Shown here: one piece after another, positions 16,511-26,252 of the stretch
Numbering within the stretch: position 1 is the stretch's first letter
Layout: every line of letters starts with the position of its first letter
Source of the DNA: Candidatus Galacturonatibacter soehngenii
Lineage (GTDB): Bacteria > Bacillota > Clostridia > Lachnospirales > Lachnospiraceae
DNA: 64,000 nucleotides
NCBI RefSeq assembly: GCF_008830185.1
Contig: NZ_WAGX01000004.1
Coordinates: 372,001 to 436,000 of the forward strand
Direction of reading: 5' to 3'
Translations under genes and position numbers: made by a program
The notes under the pieces: generated by a model
What the model was told of the DNA's origin: nothing
The model's database searches: none
Seen by the model: the letters and a program-made list of their open reading frames with translations, nothing else

Positions 16511-17272
16511 TTGAAAACAGGGAAAAAACATATAAATGGAAAACGAATCATTTTACTAATAAGTGTCATTGTATTCATTTTATTAATAGGAGTAATTAAA
16601 TATTTAACCTTTTCTTTACCTGCCAACGAGGAAGCTCTTTTGGCTATGAAATCGACAAGTGAGGTTACGGTGGAGGAAATTGGAAGTACAATTGTATTTA
16701 CGCCAACAAAGACTCTGCCAACCAAAGGGTATATTTATTATCCTGGTGGTCAGGTAGAACCAGAAAGCTTTGCCTATGCGGCAAGTGAAATCGCCAAAAG
16801 TGGAATTATGGTAGTAATCCAGAAGATGCCTTTTAACCTTGCTATGTTTGGATACAACCGAGCATTTCAGGTAATTGATACATACGAATCCATTGAACAA
16901 TGGTACATAGGAGGCTTTTCACTAGGTGGTGTATCTGCATGCATGGCAGCTTTTAAGCAACCAGAACCATTTCGTGGAGTTATCTTATATGCCAGTTATA
17001 CAACCAAAGGATACCCATTAACAGATCTTAATCTAGAGGTGCTAAGTTTATCGGGAAGTAACGATGGACTTGCAACAAAAGATAAAATAGAAAAGGCTAA
17101 ACCATATTTACCAAAAGATACTACTTATCTTGAGATAGAGGGAGGAAATCACACCCAGATGGCAATTTATGGTGGCGATAATCTGCAAAAGGGTGATAAT
17201 AAAGCAGAGATTAGTCGTATGGAACAACAAAAGATTCTGATAGAAAAAACGACTGATTTTATTTTAAAATAG
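16511..17272 (+). CDS. membrane-anchored alpha/beta hydrolase
   Basis: 253 residues starting with TTG at 16511, with AAGGAGA about 9 bases upstream. One N-terminal membrane segment (residues about 12-32) anchors an extracellular alpha/beta hydrolase of the fold-5 type. The nucleophile elbow is GGFSLGGVSA near residue 140, the acid is in SGSNDGLAT near 178, and the His is in EGGNHTQ near 210. The substrate is unknown. A terminator follows, so it is a single-gene unit. Confidence 0.75.
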   Translation: MKTGKKHINGKRIILLISVIVFILLIGVIKYLTFSLPANEEALLAMKSTSEVTVEEIGSTIVFTPTKTLPTKGYIYYPGGQVEPESFAYAASEIAKSGIMVVIQKMPFNLAMFGYNRAFQVIDTYESIEQWYIGGFSLGGVSACMAAFKQPEPFRGVILYASYTTKGYPLTDLNLEVLSLSGSNDGLATKDKIEKAKPYLPKDTTYLEIEGGNHTQMAIYGGDNLQKGDNKAEISRMEQQKILIEKTTDFILK

Positions 17273-17275
17273 ATA

Positions 17276-17312
17276 AAGTCTTAGCCCTTTTTTAGGACTA
17301 AGGCTTTTGCAT
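17276..17312 (+). terminator. intrinsic terminator
   Basis: AAGTCTTAG pairs with CTAAGGCTT (one G-T pair), followed by TTT. It closes the alpha/beta hydrolase gene. Confidence 0.75.
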
Positions 17313-17389
17313 TTACCTTATACGTATGATAGAATAAGAGGAGTTAAATTAATATGACATAACGTATGACACAATGAGGAAGGGTAAGC

Positions 17390-19228
17390 ATGACGACAAA
17401 AGAACAAGTACTGAAAAAGTATTTTGGATATACACAGTTTCGGAAAGGACAAGAGATATTAATTGATAGCATTTTAGAAGGAAAAGATACCTTTGGTGTT
17501 ATGCCAACGGGAGCAGGTAAATCAATCTGTTATCAAGTACCAGCACTATTACTAGAAGGCATTACACTTGTAATTTCTCCATTAATCTCACTTATGAAGG
17601 ATCAGGTACAGTCTTTAAATCAAGCGGGAATTCATGCCGCATATTTAAACAGTTCCCTTACAACAAATCAATATTATAAAGCCCTTGAGTATGCAAAACA
17701 AGGAGTCTATAAGATTATATATGTTGCGCCTGAGAGACTTTTAACAGGGGAATTTCTTTCGTTTGCAAAAAGTGTTACGATATCGATGATTAGCATCGAT
17801 GAAGCACATTGTATCTCACAATGGGGACAAGACTTTCGACCAAGCTACTTAAAAATAATTGACTTTGTAAAGCAATTAGAGAAAAGACCAATCATAAGTG
17901 CCTTTACTGCAACTGCAACAAAGGAAGTTAAAGATGATATTATTAGTATCTTAAATTTAAACAATCCAACTACGTTAACAACGGGCTTTGATCGAGATAA
18001 TTTATTTTATTCTGTACAAACGGTAAAAGATAAATTCAAAATAGTGGAACAATATCTAGAAGAAAATCCAGATAAAAGTGGAATTATTTATTGTCTTACT
18101 AGAAAAACAGTAGATGAAGTATATGAAAAGCTTTTAAAAAAGAAAATCGCAGTCACAAAGTACCATGCAGGACTATCAGATCGAGAGCGTAAAGAAAATC
18201 AAGATGCCTTTATTTATGATACAGCACCGATTATGGTAGCAACCAATGCATTTGGAATGGGAATTGATAAATCAAATGTTCGCTTTGTTATCCACTATAA
18301 TATGCCAAAGAACATAGAAAGCTATTATCAGGAAGCTGGAAGGGCAGGCAGAGATGGCGAAGCCTCGGAGTGTATTTTGCTTTATTCCCCACAAGATGTT
18401 GTTATGAACCAATTTTTCATTGATCATAACAATGAAAACAATGAATTAGAAGACGAACAGCTACAATTAATCAAGGAACGAGACTATGAACGTTTAAAGA
18501 AGATGACCTACTATTGTATGACCAATGAATGCTTAAGAGACTATGTCTTGCGTTATTTTGGAGAGTATGGTTCTAATTATTGTGGGAAATGTGCCAATTG
18601 CCTAACGCAATTTGAGACAATTGACGTAACAGATATAGCAAGAAACATCATTGGTTGTGTTGAACAGGTAAGACAACGATTTGGCATGACCACTATTATC
18701 GATACCGTGCACGGGAGTAATAACAGTCGCATCCGCCAATACCAATTAACGGAAAATAAATATTATAATACCTTATCAGGGGTTCCTATTTACCGTCTCA
18801 GACAGATTATGAATCATCTAATCTTGCAGGAATATTTAACGGTTACCAATGATGAATATCCAGTGGTGAAGTTGACAAATGAGTCTCAAAGAATACTATA
18901 TGGAGAAGAAATTCTTCACATGAAGGTAGCAAAAGAGCAAGAAAGGGTGAAAGAAAAGAAGGAGAAAAAAGCAAAGAAATTATTAGGAGTCATGAATGGA
19001 GACTTGTTTGAAATACTTCGAAAAGTCAGAATGGAAATAGCAAAAGAAGAGCATATGCCTCCTTATATTATTTTTTCTGATAAGGCTTTAAAGGATATGA
19101 GTGCTAAGATGCCAATGAATCGTGATGAATTCTTGCAAGTTTCAGGTGTTGGAGAAGTAAAGTGTGAAAAATACGGAAGACGTTTTATGGAAGTGATAAT
19201 AGAATATAAAGATAAAGAAAAGAAATAG
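17390..19228 (+). CDS. recQ: ATP-dependent DNA helicase RecQ
   Basis: 612 residues. Superfamily 2 helicase motifs: FRKGQEILI (motif 0), MPTGAGKSICYQ (I), IDEAHCISQWGQDFRPSY (II/DEAH plus the aromatic-rich loop), SAFTATAT (III) and YYQEAGRAGRDG (VI). A zinc-binding set lies near residues 375-410 (YYCMTNEC ... CGKCANC), then the winged-helix RQC domain. The last 70 residues have an HRDC-like LGVMNGDLFEILRKVRMEIA. It unwinds 3'-5' during recombination and fork repair. The yccF-like gene starts 11 bases after its stop. Confidence 0.95.
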   Translation: MTTKEQVLKKYFGYTQFRKGQEILIDSILEGKDTFGVMPTGAGKSICYQVPALLLEGITLVISPLISLMKDQVQSLNQAGIHAAYLNSSLTTNQYYKALEYAKQGVYKIIYVAPERLLTGEFLSFAKSVTISMISIDEAHCISQWGQDFRPSYLKIIDFVKQLEKRPIISAFTATATKEVKDDIISILNLNNPTTLTTGFDRDNLFYSVQTVKDKFKIVEQYLEENPDKSGIIYCLTRKTVDEVYEKLLKKKIAVTKYHAGLSDRERKENQDAFIYDTAPIMVATNAFGMGIDKSNVRFVIHYNMPKNIESYYQEAGRAGRDGEASECILLYSPQDVVMNQFFIDHNNENNELEDEQLQLIKERDYERLKKMTYYCMTNECLRDYVLRYFGEYGSNYCGKCANCLTQFETIDVTDIARNIIGCVEQVRQRFGMTTIIDTVHGSNNSRIRQYQLTENKYYNTLSGVPIYRLRQIMNHLILQEYLTVTNDEYPVVKLTNESQRILYGEEILHMKVAKEQERVKEKKEKKAKKLLGVMNGDLFEILRKVRMEIAKEEHMPPYIIFSDKALKDMSAKMPMNRDEFLQVSGVGEVKCEKYGRRFMEVIIEYKDKEKK

Positions 19229-19239
19229 GAGGTTTAAAA

Positions 19240-19599
19240 ATGGGATGCCTTGGTAATATTATTTGGTGTATCTGTGGGGGATTTTTATCCTGTATAAGCT
19301 GGCTATTAATTGGAGTATTGTGGTGCATAACCATTGTTGGGATACCAATTGGCTTACAATGTTTTAAAATAGCAGGTTTAGTTTTGTTTCCTTTTGGGCA
19401 AGAAGTGGAGTACGGGGGCGGAGTTGGCTCTTTTTTGTTGAATCTATTGTGGATCATTTTTTCAGGAGTTCCACTCGCTCTTGAATCCTTATTAATGGGG
19501 TTACTTTGTTGTATCACTATCATTGGAATTCCTTTTGGTTTACAGCATTTTAAAATCGCAAAGCTTGCATTGATGCCATTTGGTAGTAGAGTTGGATAG
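19240..19599 (+). CDS. YccF-like inner-membrane protein
   Basis: 119 residues, RBS AGGAGG. Two similar halves each contain a tryptophan-rich membrane segment followed by the pattern TIVGIPIGLQCFKIA / TIIGIPFGLQHFKIA and an FPFG/MPFG end. This internal duplication is the hallmark of the YccF domain. Four hydrophobic segments are visible. The role is unknown. It is probably cotranscribed with recQ. Confidence 0.8.
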   Translation: MGCLGNIIWCICGGFLSCISWLLIGVLWCITIVGIPIGLQCFKIAGLVLFPFGQEVEYGGGVGSFLLNLLWIIFSGVPLALESLLMGLLCCITIIGIPFGLQHFKIAKLALMPFGSRVG

Positions 19600-19716
19600 A
19601 ATTAAAAACTATACAAATGCAAGAAGAATAATAAGAAATTATTCGTTATTATAGATGAAAATGTAAAAAAACAGCACAATAGCTTGAAAAAAAGAAATAC
19701 GAGGAATAAGATGGAT

Positions 19717-19757
19717 AATAGATGCTTTGATCCGAAGGATTGAGGCGTCTATTTTTA
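19717..19757 (+). terminator. intrinsic terminator
   Basis: AATAGATGC (19717-19725) pairs with GCGTCTATT (19745-19753), with ATCC/GGAT inside, followed by T. It lies inside the longest possible SulP frame, which argues that SulP starts later, at 19818. Confidence 0.65.
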
Positions 19758-19817
19758 AGTCTATATAAGCTTCATACTTTATTTCGAATACGAATTACGC
19801 TGGAGGATAAAAAAGAA

Positions 19818-21494
19818 ATGGAAAAGATGAAACCAAAATTGTTTTCGGTTATGAAAGGTTACACAAAGGAACAATTTATAAAAGATGTTGTTGCAGGCAT
19901 TATCGTTGCCATTATTGCCTTGCCCTTGTCGATTGCATTGGCACTCGCTTCGGGAGTAGGACCAGAGCAAGGTCTTTATACTGCGATAACAGCAGGTTTT
20001 GTTATTTCTTTCTTGGGAGGTAGCAGGGTTCAGATATCAGGACCGACAGCAGCATTTGCTAGTATTGTTGCAGGTGTTGTTGCACGTGCTGGAATGGAGG
20101 GGCTTATCCTTGCCACCATTCTTGCTGGAATCATATTAATCTTGTTTGGTATCCTTCGTTTTGGAAGCTTGCTAAAATACATTCCCTATACAATCACAAC
20201 TGGCTTTACAGCTGGAATTGCGGTAACAATATTAATTGGACAAATAAAAGATTTTTTGGGCTTGCAGTTACATAGTACACCGATTGAGACATTAGAAAAA
20301 CTTCATGCCTGTTTTACCAGTATTCATACCTTGAATTATCAGGCTCTTTTTATCGGTATTGTAAGCCTGTTTATTTTAATTGTATGGCCTAAAATCAACC
20401 AGAAAATACCAGCTTCATTGACAGCTGTTATCATAGCGAGTGTGTTAGTAAAGTTCTTTCACATGCAAGTAAATACCATTGGCTCTCTCTATGAAATTAG
20501 TAACAAACTACCAACCATACAGCTTCCAGTCTTTTCCTTTAAAATGGTAAGGAATGTACTACCTGATGCTTTTACGATTGCTATTTTAGCAGGAATCGAA
20601 TCTTTGCTATCTTGCGTAGTAGCAGATGGCATGATAGGAAGCAAACACCGTTCGAATATGGAGTTGATTGCCCAAGGAGCTGGAAATATTACATCTGCTT
20701 TGTTTGGTGGAATTCCTGCAACTGGTGCGATTGCAAGAACTGCAGCAAATGTAAAAAATGGAGGACGTACCCCTATTGCTGGCATGGTTCATTCCATAAC
20801 CCTACTTTTAATCCTTGTAGTGTTAATGCCTTACGCCTCCTTTATTCCAATGCCTGCAATCGCTGCCATCTTGTTTGTTGTTGCCTATAATATGAGTGAG
20901 TGGCGAGTGTTTATAAAATTAGTAAAGACGGCTCCTAAGAGCGATATCATTGTTTTAGTTGCAACCTTTGTTCTAACCATTGTATTTGATTTGGTAGTTG
21001 CAATCGAGATAGGAATTGTACTAACAGCACTTTTATTTATGAAACGTATGTCAGATGTAACGCAGATTAATGGCTGGAAGTATATAGATGAGGAGGAAGA
21101 AGAAAATGAAAACGACCCAGAACGCATTCTACTTCGAGAAGTTCCTAAAAATACTTTAGTTTATGAAGTGGTAGGACCAATGTTTTTTGCAGCTGCTTAC
21201 AAATTCTTTCAAATTCCAACTGAAAAATCAGTCAATGCAATTATTCTTCGCATGAAGGGAGTACCAGCAATGGATGCAACGGCTCTTAAGACTCTACAAG
21301 AGATTCATCATAAATGTCAAAAGAACCATATAACATTAATCTTCTCACATATACAAGATCAGCCGTTATCCGTTATCAAAAAAGCTGGTTTTGATAAAGT
21401 TATTCAAGAAGAAAACATTTGTAGTAATATTGACATAGCACTAAAGCGCGCAGCCACACTTGGTAAGACAAAAGGTTCATCTGATTTGCAATAA
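19818..21494 (+). CDS. SulP family anion transporter with STAS domain
   Basis: 558 residues from the ATG at 19818, with GGAGG at 19802-19806. The upstream TTG at 19740 is rejected because a terminator lies in between. About residues 25-410 form the SulP membrane domain, with the family signature VGPEQGLYTAI, QISGPTAAFASIV and GGIPATGAIARTAANV. Residues about 430-550 form a cytosolic STAS domain (NAIILRMKGVPAMDATAL). Substrates in the family include sulfate, bicarbonate and dicarboxylates; the sequence alone does not decide which. Confidence 0.88.
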   Translation: MEKMKPKLFSVMKGYTKEQFIKDVVAGIIVAIIALPLSIALALASGVGPEQGLYTAITAGFVISFLGGSRVQISGPTAAFASIVAGVVARAGMEGLILATILAGIILILFGILRFGSLLKYIPYTITTGFTAGIAVTILIGQIKDFLGLQLHSTPIETLEKLHACFTSIHTLNYQALFIGIVSLFILIVWPKINQKIPASLTAVIIASVLVKFFHMQVNTIGSLYEISNKLPTIQLPVFSFKMVRNVLPDAFTIAILAGIESLLSCVVADGMIGSKHRSNMELIAQGAGNITSALFGGIPATGAIARTAANVKNGGRTPIAGMVHSITLLLILVVLMPYASFIPMPAIAAILFVVAYNMSEWRVFIKLVKTAPKSDIIVLVATFVLTIVFDLVVAIEIGIVLTALLFMKRMSDVTQINGWKYIDEEEEENENDPERILLREVPKNTLVYEVVGPMFFAAAYKFFQIPTEKSVNAIILRMKGVPAMDATALKTLQEIHHKCQKNHITLIFSHIQDQPLSVIKKAGFDKVIQEENICSNIDIALKRAATLGKTKGSSDLQ

Positions 21495-21531
21495 CGTACT
21501 TGAAAGTGAAAATAAATTAAGATAAAATGAT

Positions 21532-21578
21532 AAGGGACGTATACGATTAGAATTGTAGTTCTAATAGGTACGTCCCTT
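21532..21578 (+). repeat. two-tier perfect palindrome before mutS
   Basis: AAGGGACGTA (21532-21541) pairs with TACGTCCCTT (21569-21578) and ATTAGAA (21546-21552) with TTCTAAT (21559-21565). No T-run follows, so it is not a standard terminator. It lies 35 bases before the mutS start and resembles dispersed short palindromic elements of clostridial genomes. Confidence 0.6.
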
Positions 21579-21613
21579 ACAGTAATTACATAGAAAAGAA
21601 AGAGGAAAATACA

Positions 21614-24256
21614 GTGGCAGAATTAACTCCAATGATGAAGCAATACGTAGAGACGAAAAAACAATACAAGGATTGCATCTTATTTTATCGACTAGGTGAT
21701 TTCTATGAAATGTTTTTTGAAGATGCTGTTACTGCTGCAAGAGAGCTAGAAATTACGTTAACTGGTAAAGATTGCGGTCTTGAAGAAAGAGCGCCTATGT
21801 GTGGAATTCCTTATCATGCAGTAGACGGCTACTTAAATAAATTAGTATCAAAAGGTTATAAGGTTGCAATAGGCGAGCAGGTGGAGGATCCTAAAACTGC
21901 CAAAGGTCTTGTAAAGCGAGAGGTAATTCGCATTGTTACACCTGGAACCAATTTAAATACACAAGCCCTTGATGAAACAAAAAATAACTATATTATGTGT
22001 ATCGTTTACATAGCAGATCGTTATGGACTTTCAATTGCGGATGTAACAACAGGGGATTATTTTGTAACAGAAGTCGATTCAGACCGTAAATTAATTGATG
22101 AAATCAATAAGTTTGTACCTTCTGAAATTATATGCAACAACTCTTTCTATGTCAGTGGAATAGACATTAACGATATGAAAGAGCGTCTTGGCATTACGGT
22201 ATATTCTTTGGATTCTTGGTATTTTGAAGATGAGTTGTGTAAAAAAGCATTATTAGAGCATTTTAAGGCTGCGAGCCTTCAAGCAATTGGTCTTGAAGAT
22301 TATGATTGTGGCGTAATTGGTGCAGGTGCTTTGCTTCAATATCTATATGAGACTCAAAAGACCTCGTTATCGCATTTAACTACCATTCAACCATACTCAA
22401 CTGGTAAATTTATGTTGATTGATAGCTCTTCTAGAAGGAATTTAGAGCTGGTTGAAACGTTAAGAGAAAAAAATAAACGCGGCTCTTTGTTATGGGTGCT
22501 TGATAAGACTGAAACGGCTATGGGTGCTAGAATGTTAAGAAGCTATTTGGAACAGCCGTTAATTGATAAAGAAGAAATTGAAAAGCGTTTGGATGCCATT
22601 GAAGAATTAAATAAAAATGCAATATCAAGAGAAGAGATAAAAGAATATTTAAAGCCAGTGTATGACTTGGAACGATTAATTAGTAAAATTAGTTATAAAT
22701 CTGCAAATCCAAGAGATTTGATTGCATTTAGTAGCTCCTTATCTATGCTTCCTCATATCAAATACATACTCGGGACATTAAATTCTTCATTATTAAAAGA
22801 AATCCATGCGCAATTGGATCCTTTAGAGGATATTTTTAAATTAATTGATGATGCTATTGTAGAAGAACCGCCAATTGCAATCAAAGAAGGTGGCATCTTT
22901 AAAGAAGGGTTTCATGAAGAAATCGATAAATACCGTCATGCAAAAACGGAAGGAAAATCTTGGCTTGCTAATCTGGAAGCAAAGGAAAGAGAACGTACAG
23001 GAATCAAAGGGTTAAAAATAAAGTATAACAAAGTATTTGGATATTACCTTGAGGTAACCAATTCATACAAAGACTTAGTTCCAGCCGATTATACAAGAAA
23101 GCAAACCCTTGCCAATGCTGAACGCTATATTACTCCAGAGCTAAAAGAGTTGGAGGATATCATTCTTGGTGCGGAGGACAAACTCTTTTCTCTTGAGTAT
23201 GATTTATTTAGTGAACTGAGAGATTTGATAGCGAAAGAAGTGGTTCGTATCCAAGCAACTGCAAAAGCAATTGCAAAAATTGACGTTTTTACCTCCTTAG
23301 CATTAGTAGCGGAGCGAGGTAACTATTGTCGTCCAGTGATTAATAATAAAGGTGAAATTGATATTAAAAATGGACGTCATCCTGTCGTTGAGAAGATGAT
23401 AAGCAATGATATGTTTATTCCAAACGATACATTTTTAAATAATTCAAACCAAAGAATCTCTATTATAACAGGACCTAATATGGCAGGTAAATCTACTTAT
23501 ATGAGACAAACCGCCTTGATTGTTTTAATGGCACAAATCGGTTGTTTTGTTCCTGCATCCTCAGCAAAAATTGGAATTGTAGACCGCATCTTTACCAGAG
23601 TAGGAGCTTCGGATGACCTTGCATCGGGGCAAAGTACATTTATGGTAGAAATGACCGAGGTTGCAAATATATTACGAAATGCTACCTCAAACAGTCTTTT
23701 GATATTAGACGAAATTGGAAGAGGAACCAGTACCTTTGATGGACTTAGTATCGCTTGGGCTGTAGTAGAGCATATCAGCAATCCAAAGCTACTTGGAGCA
23801 AAGACGTTATTTGCCACACATTATCATGAATTAACAGAGCTAGAAGGTAAGCTTGATAGTGTAAATAATTATTGCATTGCAGTAAAGGAACAAGGCGATG
23901 ATATTGTTTTCCTTCGTAAAATCGTAAAAGGTGGTGCAGATAATAGCTATGGTATACAAGTAGCAAAGCTTGCAGGTGTACCAGATAGCGTAATTGCAAG
24001 AGCAAAAGAGATTGTAAGCGAATTAAATGAAGCAGACATTACGGCAAAAGTGAAAAATATTTCCGTTGATAATGTAAAGAAAACAAAGAGAACAAAGCTT
24101 GACGAAGTAGACTTAGAGCAAATGTCATTGTTTGATACGGTAAAGGATGATGATATATTAGAGGAGTTAAAGACAATTGACATTGGAAATCTGACACCAA
24201 TTGATGCTCTAAATACACTTTATAAGCTGCAAAATAAGATTAAAAATAGGTGGTGA
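21614..24256 (+). CDS. mutS: DNA mismatch repair protein MutS
   Basis: 880 residues, GTG start at 21614 with AAAGAGGA upstream. The mismatch-reading motif GDFYEMFFED lies near residue 32. The connector and lever domains follow, then the ATPase with Walker A GPNMAGKSTYMRQ near residue 623, FMVEMTEVANIL, Walker B LLILDEIGRGTSTFDG and the ATPase His in THYHEL. Length is normal. It binds mismatches and recruits MutL, which is encoded next. It has the MutS1 layout with no Smr domain. Confidence 0.97.
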   Translation: MAELTPMMKQYVETKKQYKDCILFYRLGDFYEMFFEDAVTAARELEITLTGKDCGLEERAPMCGIPYHAVDGYLNKLVSKGYKVAIGEQVEDPKTAKGLVKREVIRIVTPGTNLNTQALDETKNNYIMCIVYIADRYGLSIADVTTGDYFVTEVDSDRKLIDEINKFVPSEIICNNSFYVSGIDINDMKERLGITVYSLDSWYFEDELCKKALLEHFKAASLQAIGLEDYDCGVIGAGALLQYLYETQKTSLSHLTTIQPYSTGKFMLIDSSSRRNLELVETLREKNKRGSLLWVLDKTETAMGARMLRSYLEQPLIDKEEIEKRLDAIEELNKNAISREEIKEYLKPVYDLERLISKISYKSANPRDLIAFSSSLSMLPHIKYILGTLNSSLLKEIHAQLDPLEDIFKLIDDAIVEEPPIAIKEGGIFKEGFHEEIDKYRHAKTEGKSWLANLEAKERERTGIKGLKIKYNKVFGYYLEVTNSYKDLVPADYTRKQTLANAERYITPELKELEDIILGAEDKLFSLEYDLFSELRDLIAKEVVRIQATAKAIAKIDVFTSLALVAERGNYCRPVINNKGEIDIKNGRHPVVEKMISNDMFIPNDTFLNNSNQRISIITGPNMAGKSTYMRQTALIVLMAQIGCFVPASSAKIGIVDRIFTRVGASDDLASGQSTFMVEMTEVANILRNATSNSLLILDEIGRGTSTFDGLSIAWAVVEHISNPKLLGAKTLFATHYHELTELEGKLDSVNNYCIAVKEQGDDIVFLRKIVKGGADNSYGIQVAKLAGVPDSVIARAKEIVSELNEADITAKVKNISVDNVKKTKRTKLDEVDLEQMSLFDTVKDDDILEELKTIDIGNLTPIDALNTLYKLQNKIKNRW

Positions 24257-24261
24257 TACAT

Positions 24262-26244
24262 ATGCCAAACATTGCGTTACTTGACCAAAATACCATAGAT
24301 AAGATTGCAGCGGGAGAGGTAATTGAACGACCTGCCTCTGTTGTAAAAGAGTTAGTAGAAAATGCAATAGATGCCAAGGCTAGTGCGGTGACAGTAGAAA
24401 TAAAAGAAGGTGGAATCAGTTTTATTCGAATCACGGATAATGGTTGTGGAATCCCAAAAGAAGAAGCTGCACTTGCATTTCTTCGGCATTCTACCAGTAA
24501 AATAAAAAGTGTAGAGGACTTACTTTCTGTTTCTTCTCTTGGTTTTCGTGGAGAAGCTTTGTCAAGTATTGCTGCAGTATCACAAGTAGAGTTAATTACA
24601 AAGACAAAGGAAAGTCTGATGGGAGTTCGTTATATTATAGAAGGTGGTTTGGAAAAAGGACTAGAAGATATCGGTGCGCCAGAAGGGACGACTTTTTTGG
24701 TTCGAAAGCTTTTTTACAATACACCTGCAAGGAGAAAATTCCTAAAATCAGCTACCACAGAAGCATCTTATATCAATGATTTGATTGAGAGGTTGGCATT
24801 GTCACATCCAGATATTTCCTTTAAATTCATCAATAATAACCAGACAAAGATTCATACGTCAGGCAATACGAATCTAAAGGACATTATCTATAGTGTATAT
24901 GGAAGAGAGATTGCGGGTAATCTGATAGAAATTGACGCTTCCATGGAAGGAGTTAAAATAACAGGCTTTATTGGGAAACCTGTAATTTCTAGAGGAAATC
25001 GAAACTATGAAAATTATTATGTAAATGGCAGATATGTAAAGAGTGGAATTATTGCAAAAGCGATAGAAGAAGGATATAAGACTTTTATGATGCAACATAA
25101 ATACCCCTTTACCGCACTTCATTTTACGATAGATGGAGACTTGTTGGATGTAAATGTGCATCCTACCAAAATGGAACTTAGATTCAGCAATCAAGAAGAA
25201 ATCTATAAGTTTATTTTTCAAACCATTCAAAATGGACTTACGAAAAGAGAGTTAATCCCAAGCGTTAGTTTCTCTAAAGAAGAAAAAGAAAACGAAAAGC
25301 AAAAAGCGAAATTACCTCCGACACCAGAACCCTTTGAGACGAGTCGGTTAGTCAAAGAAATGACAACTTCTTATGTGAGAGAAGAAAAGCCTCTATCTAA
25401 AATAGATATGATGTTTAAAGAAGCAGCCAACAAATATGGTGGGAATAAGCAAATCGAAGGGCTTTCCATTAAAAATCCGTATGAATTGCAAGAAGAAAAA
25501 AAAGATGAGATTTCAAAGAAAAAAATAGTAGAATCAGACGATATACAAAAAGATAATACGAATACAAAAGAGCTTCATGAAAGTATATCTTTAGAAAAAG
25601 AAGAGGCTATAAAAAATGCACAGCAATTAGACTTATTTGAAGAAAAATTACTGACCAAAGAAGCCAAGTATGAACATAAAATAATAGGACAAGTCTTTGA
25701 CACCTATTGGATTGTGCAGTTTCATGATAAAATGTATCTGATTGATCAGCATGCCGCACATGAAAAGGTCTTGTATGAAAGAACCATGAAGTCTTTAAAG
25801 GAAAAGGAACACACGTCTCAATTATTAAGTCCTCCAATCATTCTTACTTTGTCGATGCAAGAAGAAGAACTGCTTAAAAAGTATATGGAGCATTTTACGA
25901 ACATAGGCTTTGAGATAGAACCCTTTGGTGGCAAAGAATACTCGGTACGTGCAGTTCCAGGGAATTTATTTTCCATTGCGCAAAAAGACTTACTAATTGA
26001 AATGATTGATGGTTTAAATGATGGGGTGAGTCTACATCAACCTGATATTATAGATGAAAAAATTGCTTTGATGTCATGTAAAGCGGCAGTAAAAGGAAAC
26101 AATAAGCTTTCCCATATAGAGGCAACGGCATTGATTGATGAGTTACTGACTTTAGAGAATCCTTATAATTGTCCTCATGGACGACCAACGATTATATCGA
26201 TGACAAAAGCAGAACTTGAGAAAAAATTTAAACGTATTGTGTAG
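24262..26244 (+). CDS. mutL: DNA mismatch repair endonuclease MutL
   Basis: 660 residues from the ATG at 24262 (AGGTGGTGAT upstream), preferred over the GTG at 24250. The GHKL ATPase has NAIDAKAS, DNGCGIPKEEA, LGFRGEALSS and the NTPARRKFLK loop in the first 330 residues. A charged, low-complexity linker covers about 335-455. The C-terminal dimer domain keeps the metal endonuclease motif DQHAAHEKVLYE (DQHAx2Ex4E) and CPHGRP near the end. It is therefore a nicking MutL, as expected in bacteria without MutH. It lies 5 bases from mutS. Confidence 0.97.
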   Translation: MPNIALLDQNTIDKIAAGEVIERPASVVKELVENAIDAKASAVTVEIKEGGISFIRITDNGCGIPKEEAALAFLRHSTSKIKSVEDLLSVSSLGFRGEALSSIAAVSQVELITKTKESLMGVRYIIEGGLEKGLEDIGAPEGTTFLVRKLFYNTPARRKFLKSATTEASYINDLIERLALSHPDISFKFINNNQTKIHTSGNTNLKDIIYSVYGREIAGNLIEIDASMEGVKITGFIGKPVISRGNRNYENYYVNGRYVKSGIIAKAIEEGYKTFMMQHKYPFTALHFTIDGDLLDVNVHPTKMELRFSNQEEIYKFIFQTIQNGLTKRELIPSVSFSKEEKENEKQKAKLPPTPEPFETSRLVKEMTTSYVREEKPLSKIDMMFKEAANKYGGNKQIEGLSIKNPYELQEEKKDEISKKKIVESDDIQKDNTNTKELHESISLEKEEAIKNAQQLDLFEEKLLTKEAKYEHKIIGQVFDTYWIVQFHDKMYLIDQHAAHEKVLYERTMKSLKEKEHTSQLLSPPIILTLSMQEEELLKKYMEHFTNIGFEIEPFGGKEYSVRAVPGNLFSIAQKDLLIEMIDGLNDGVSLHQPDIIDEKIALMSCKAAVKGNNKLSHIEATALIDELLTLENPYNCPHGRPTIISMTKAELEKKFKRIV

Positions 26245-26252
26245 GTGATGAT

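Noticed and set aside
19740-19817. Longer N-terminus for the SulP transporter starting at TTG 19740
   Set aside because: A terminator hairpin (19717-19757) overlaps it, and a proper GGAGG serves the ATG at 19818.
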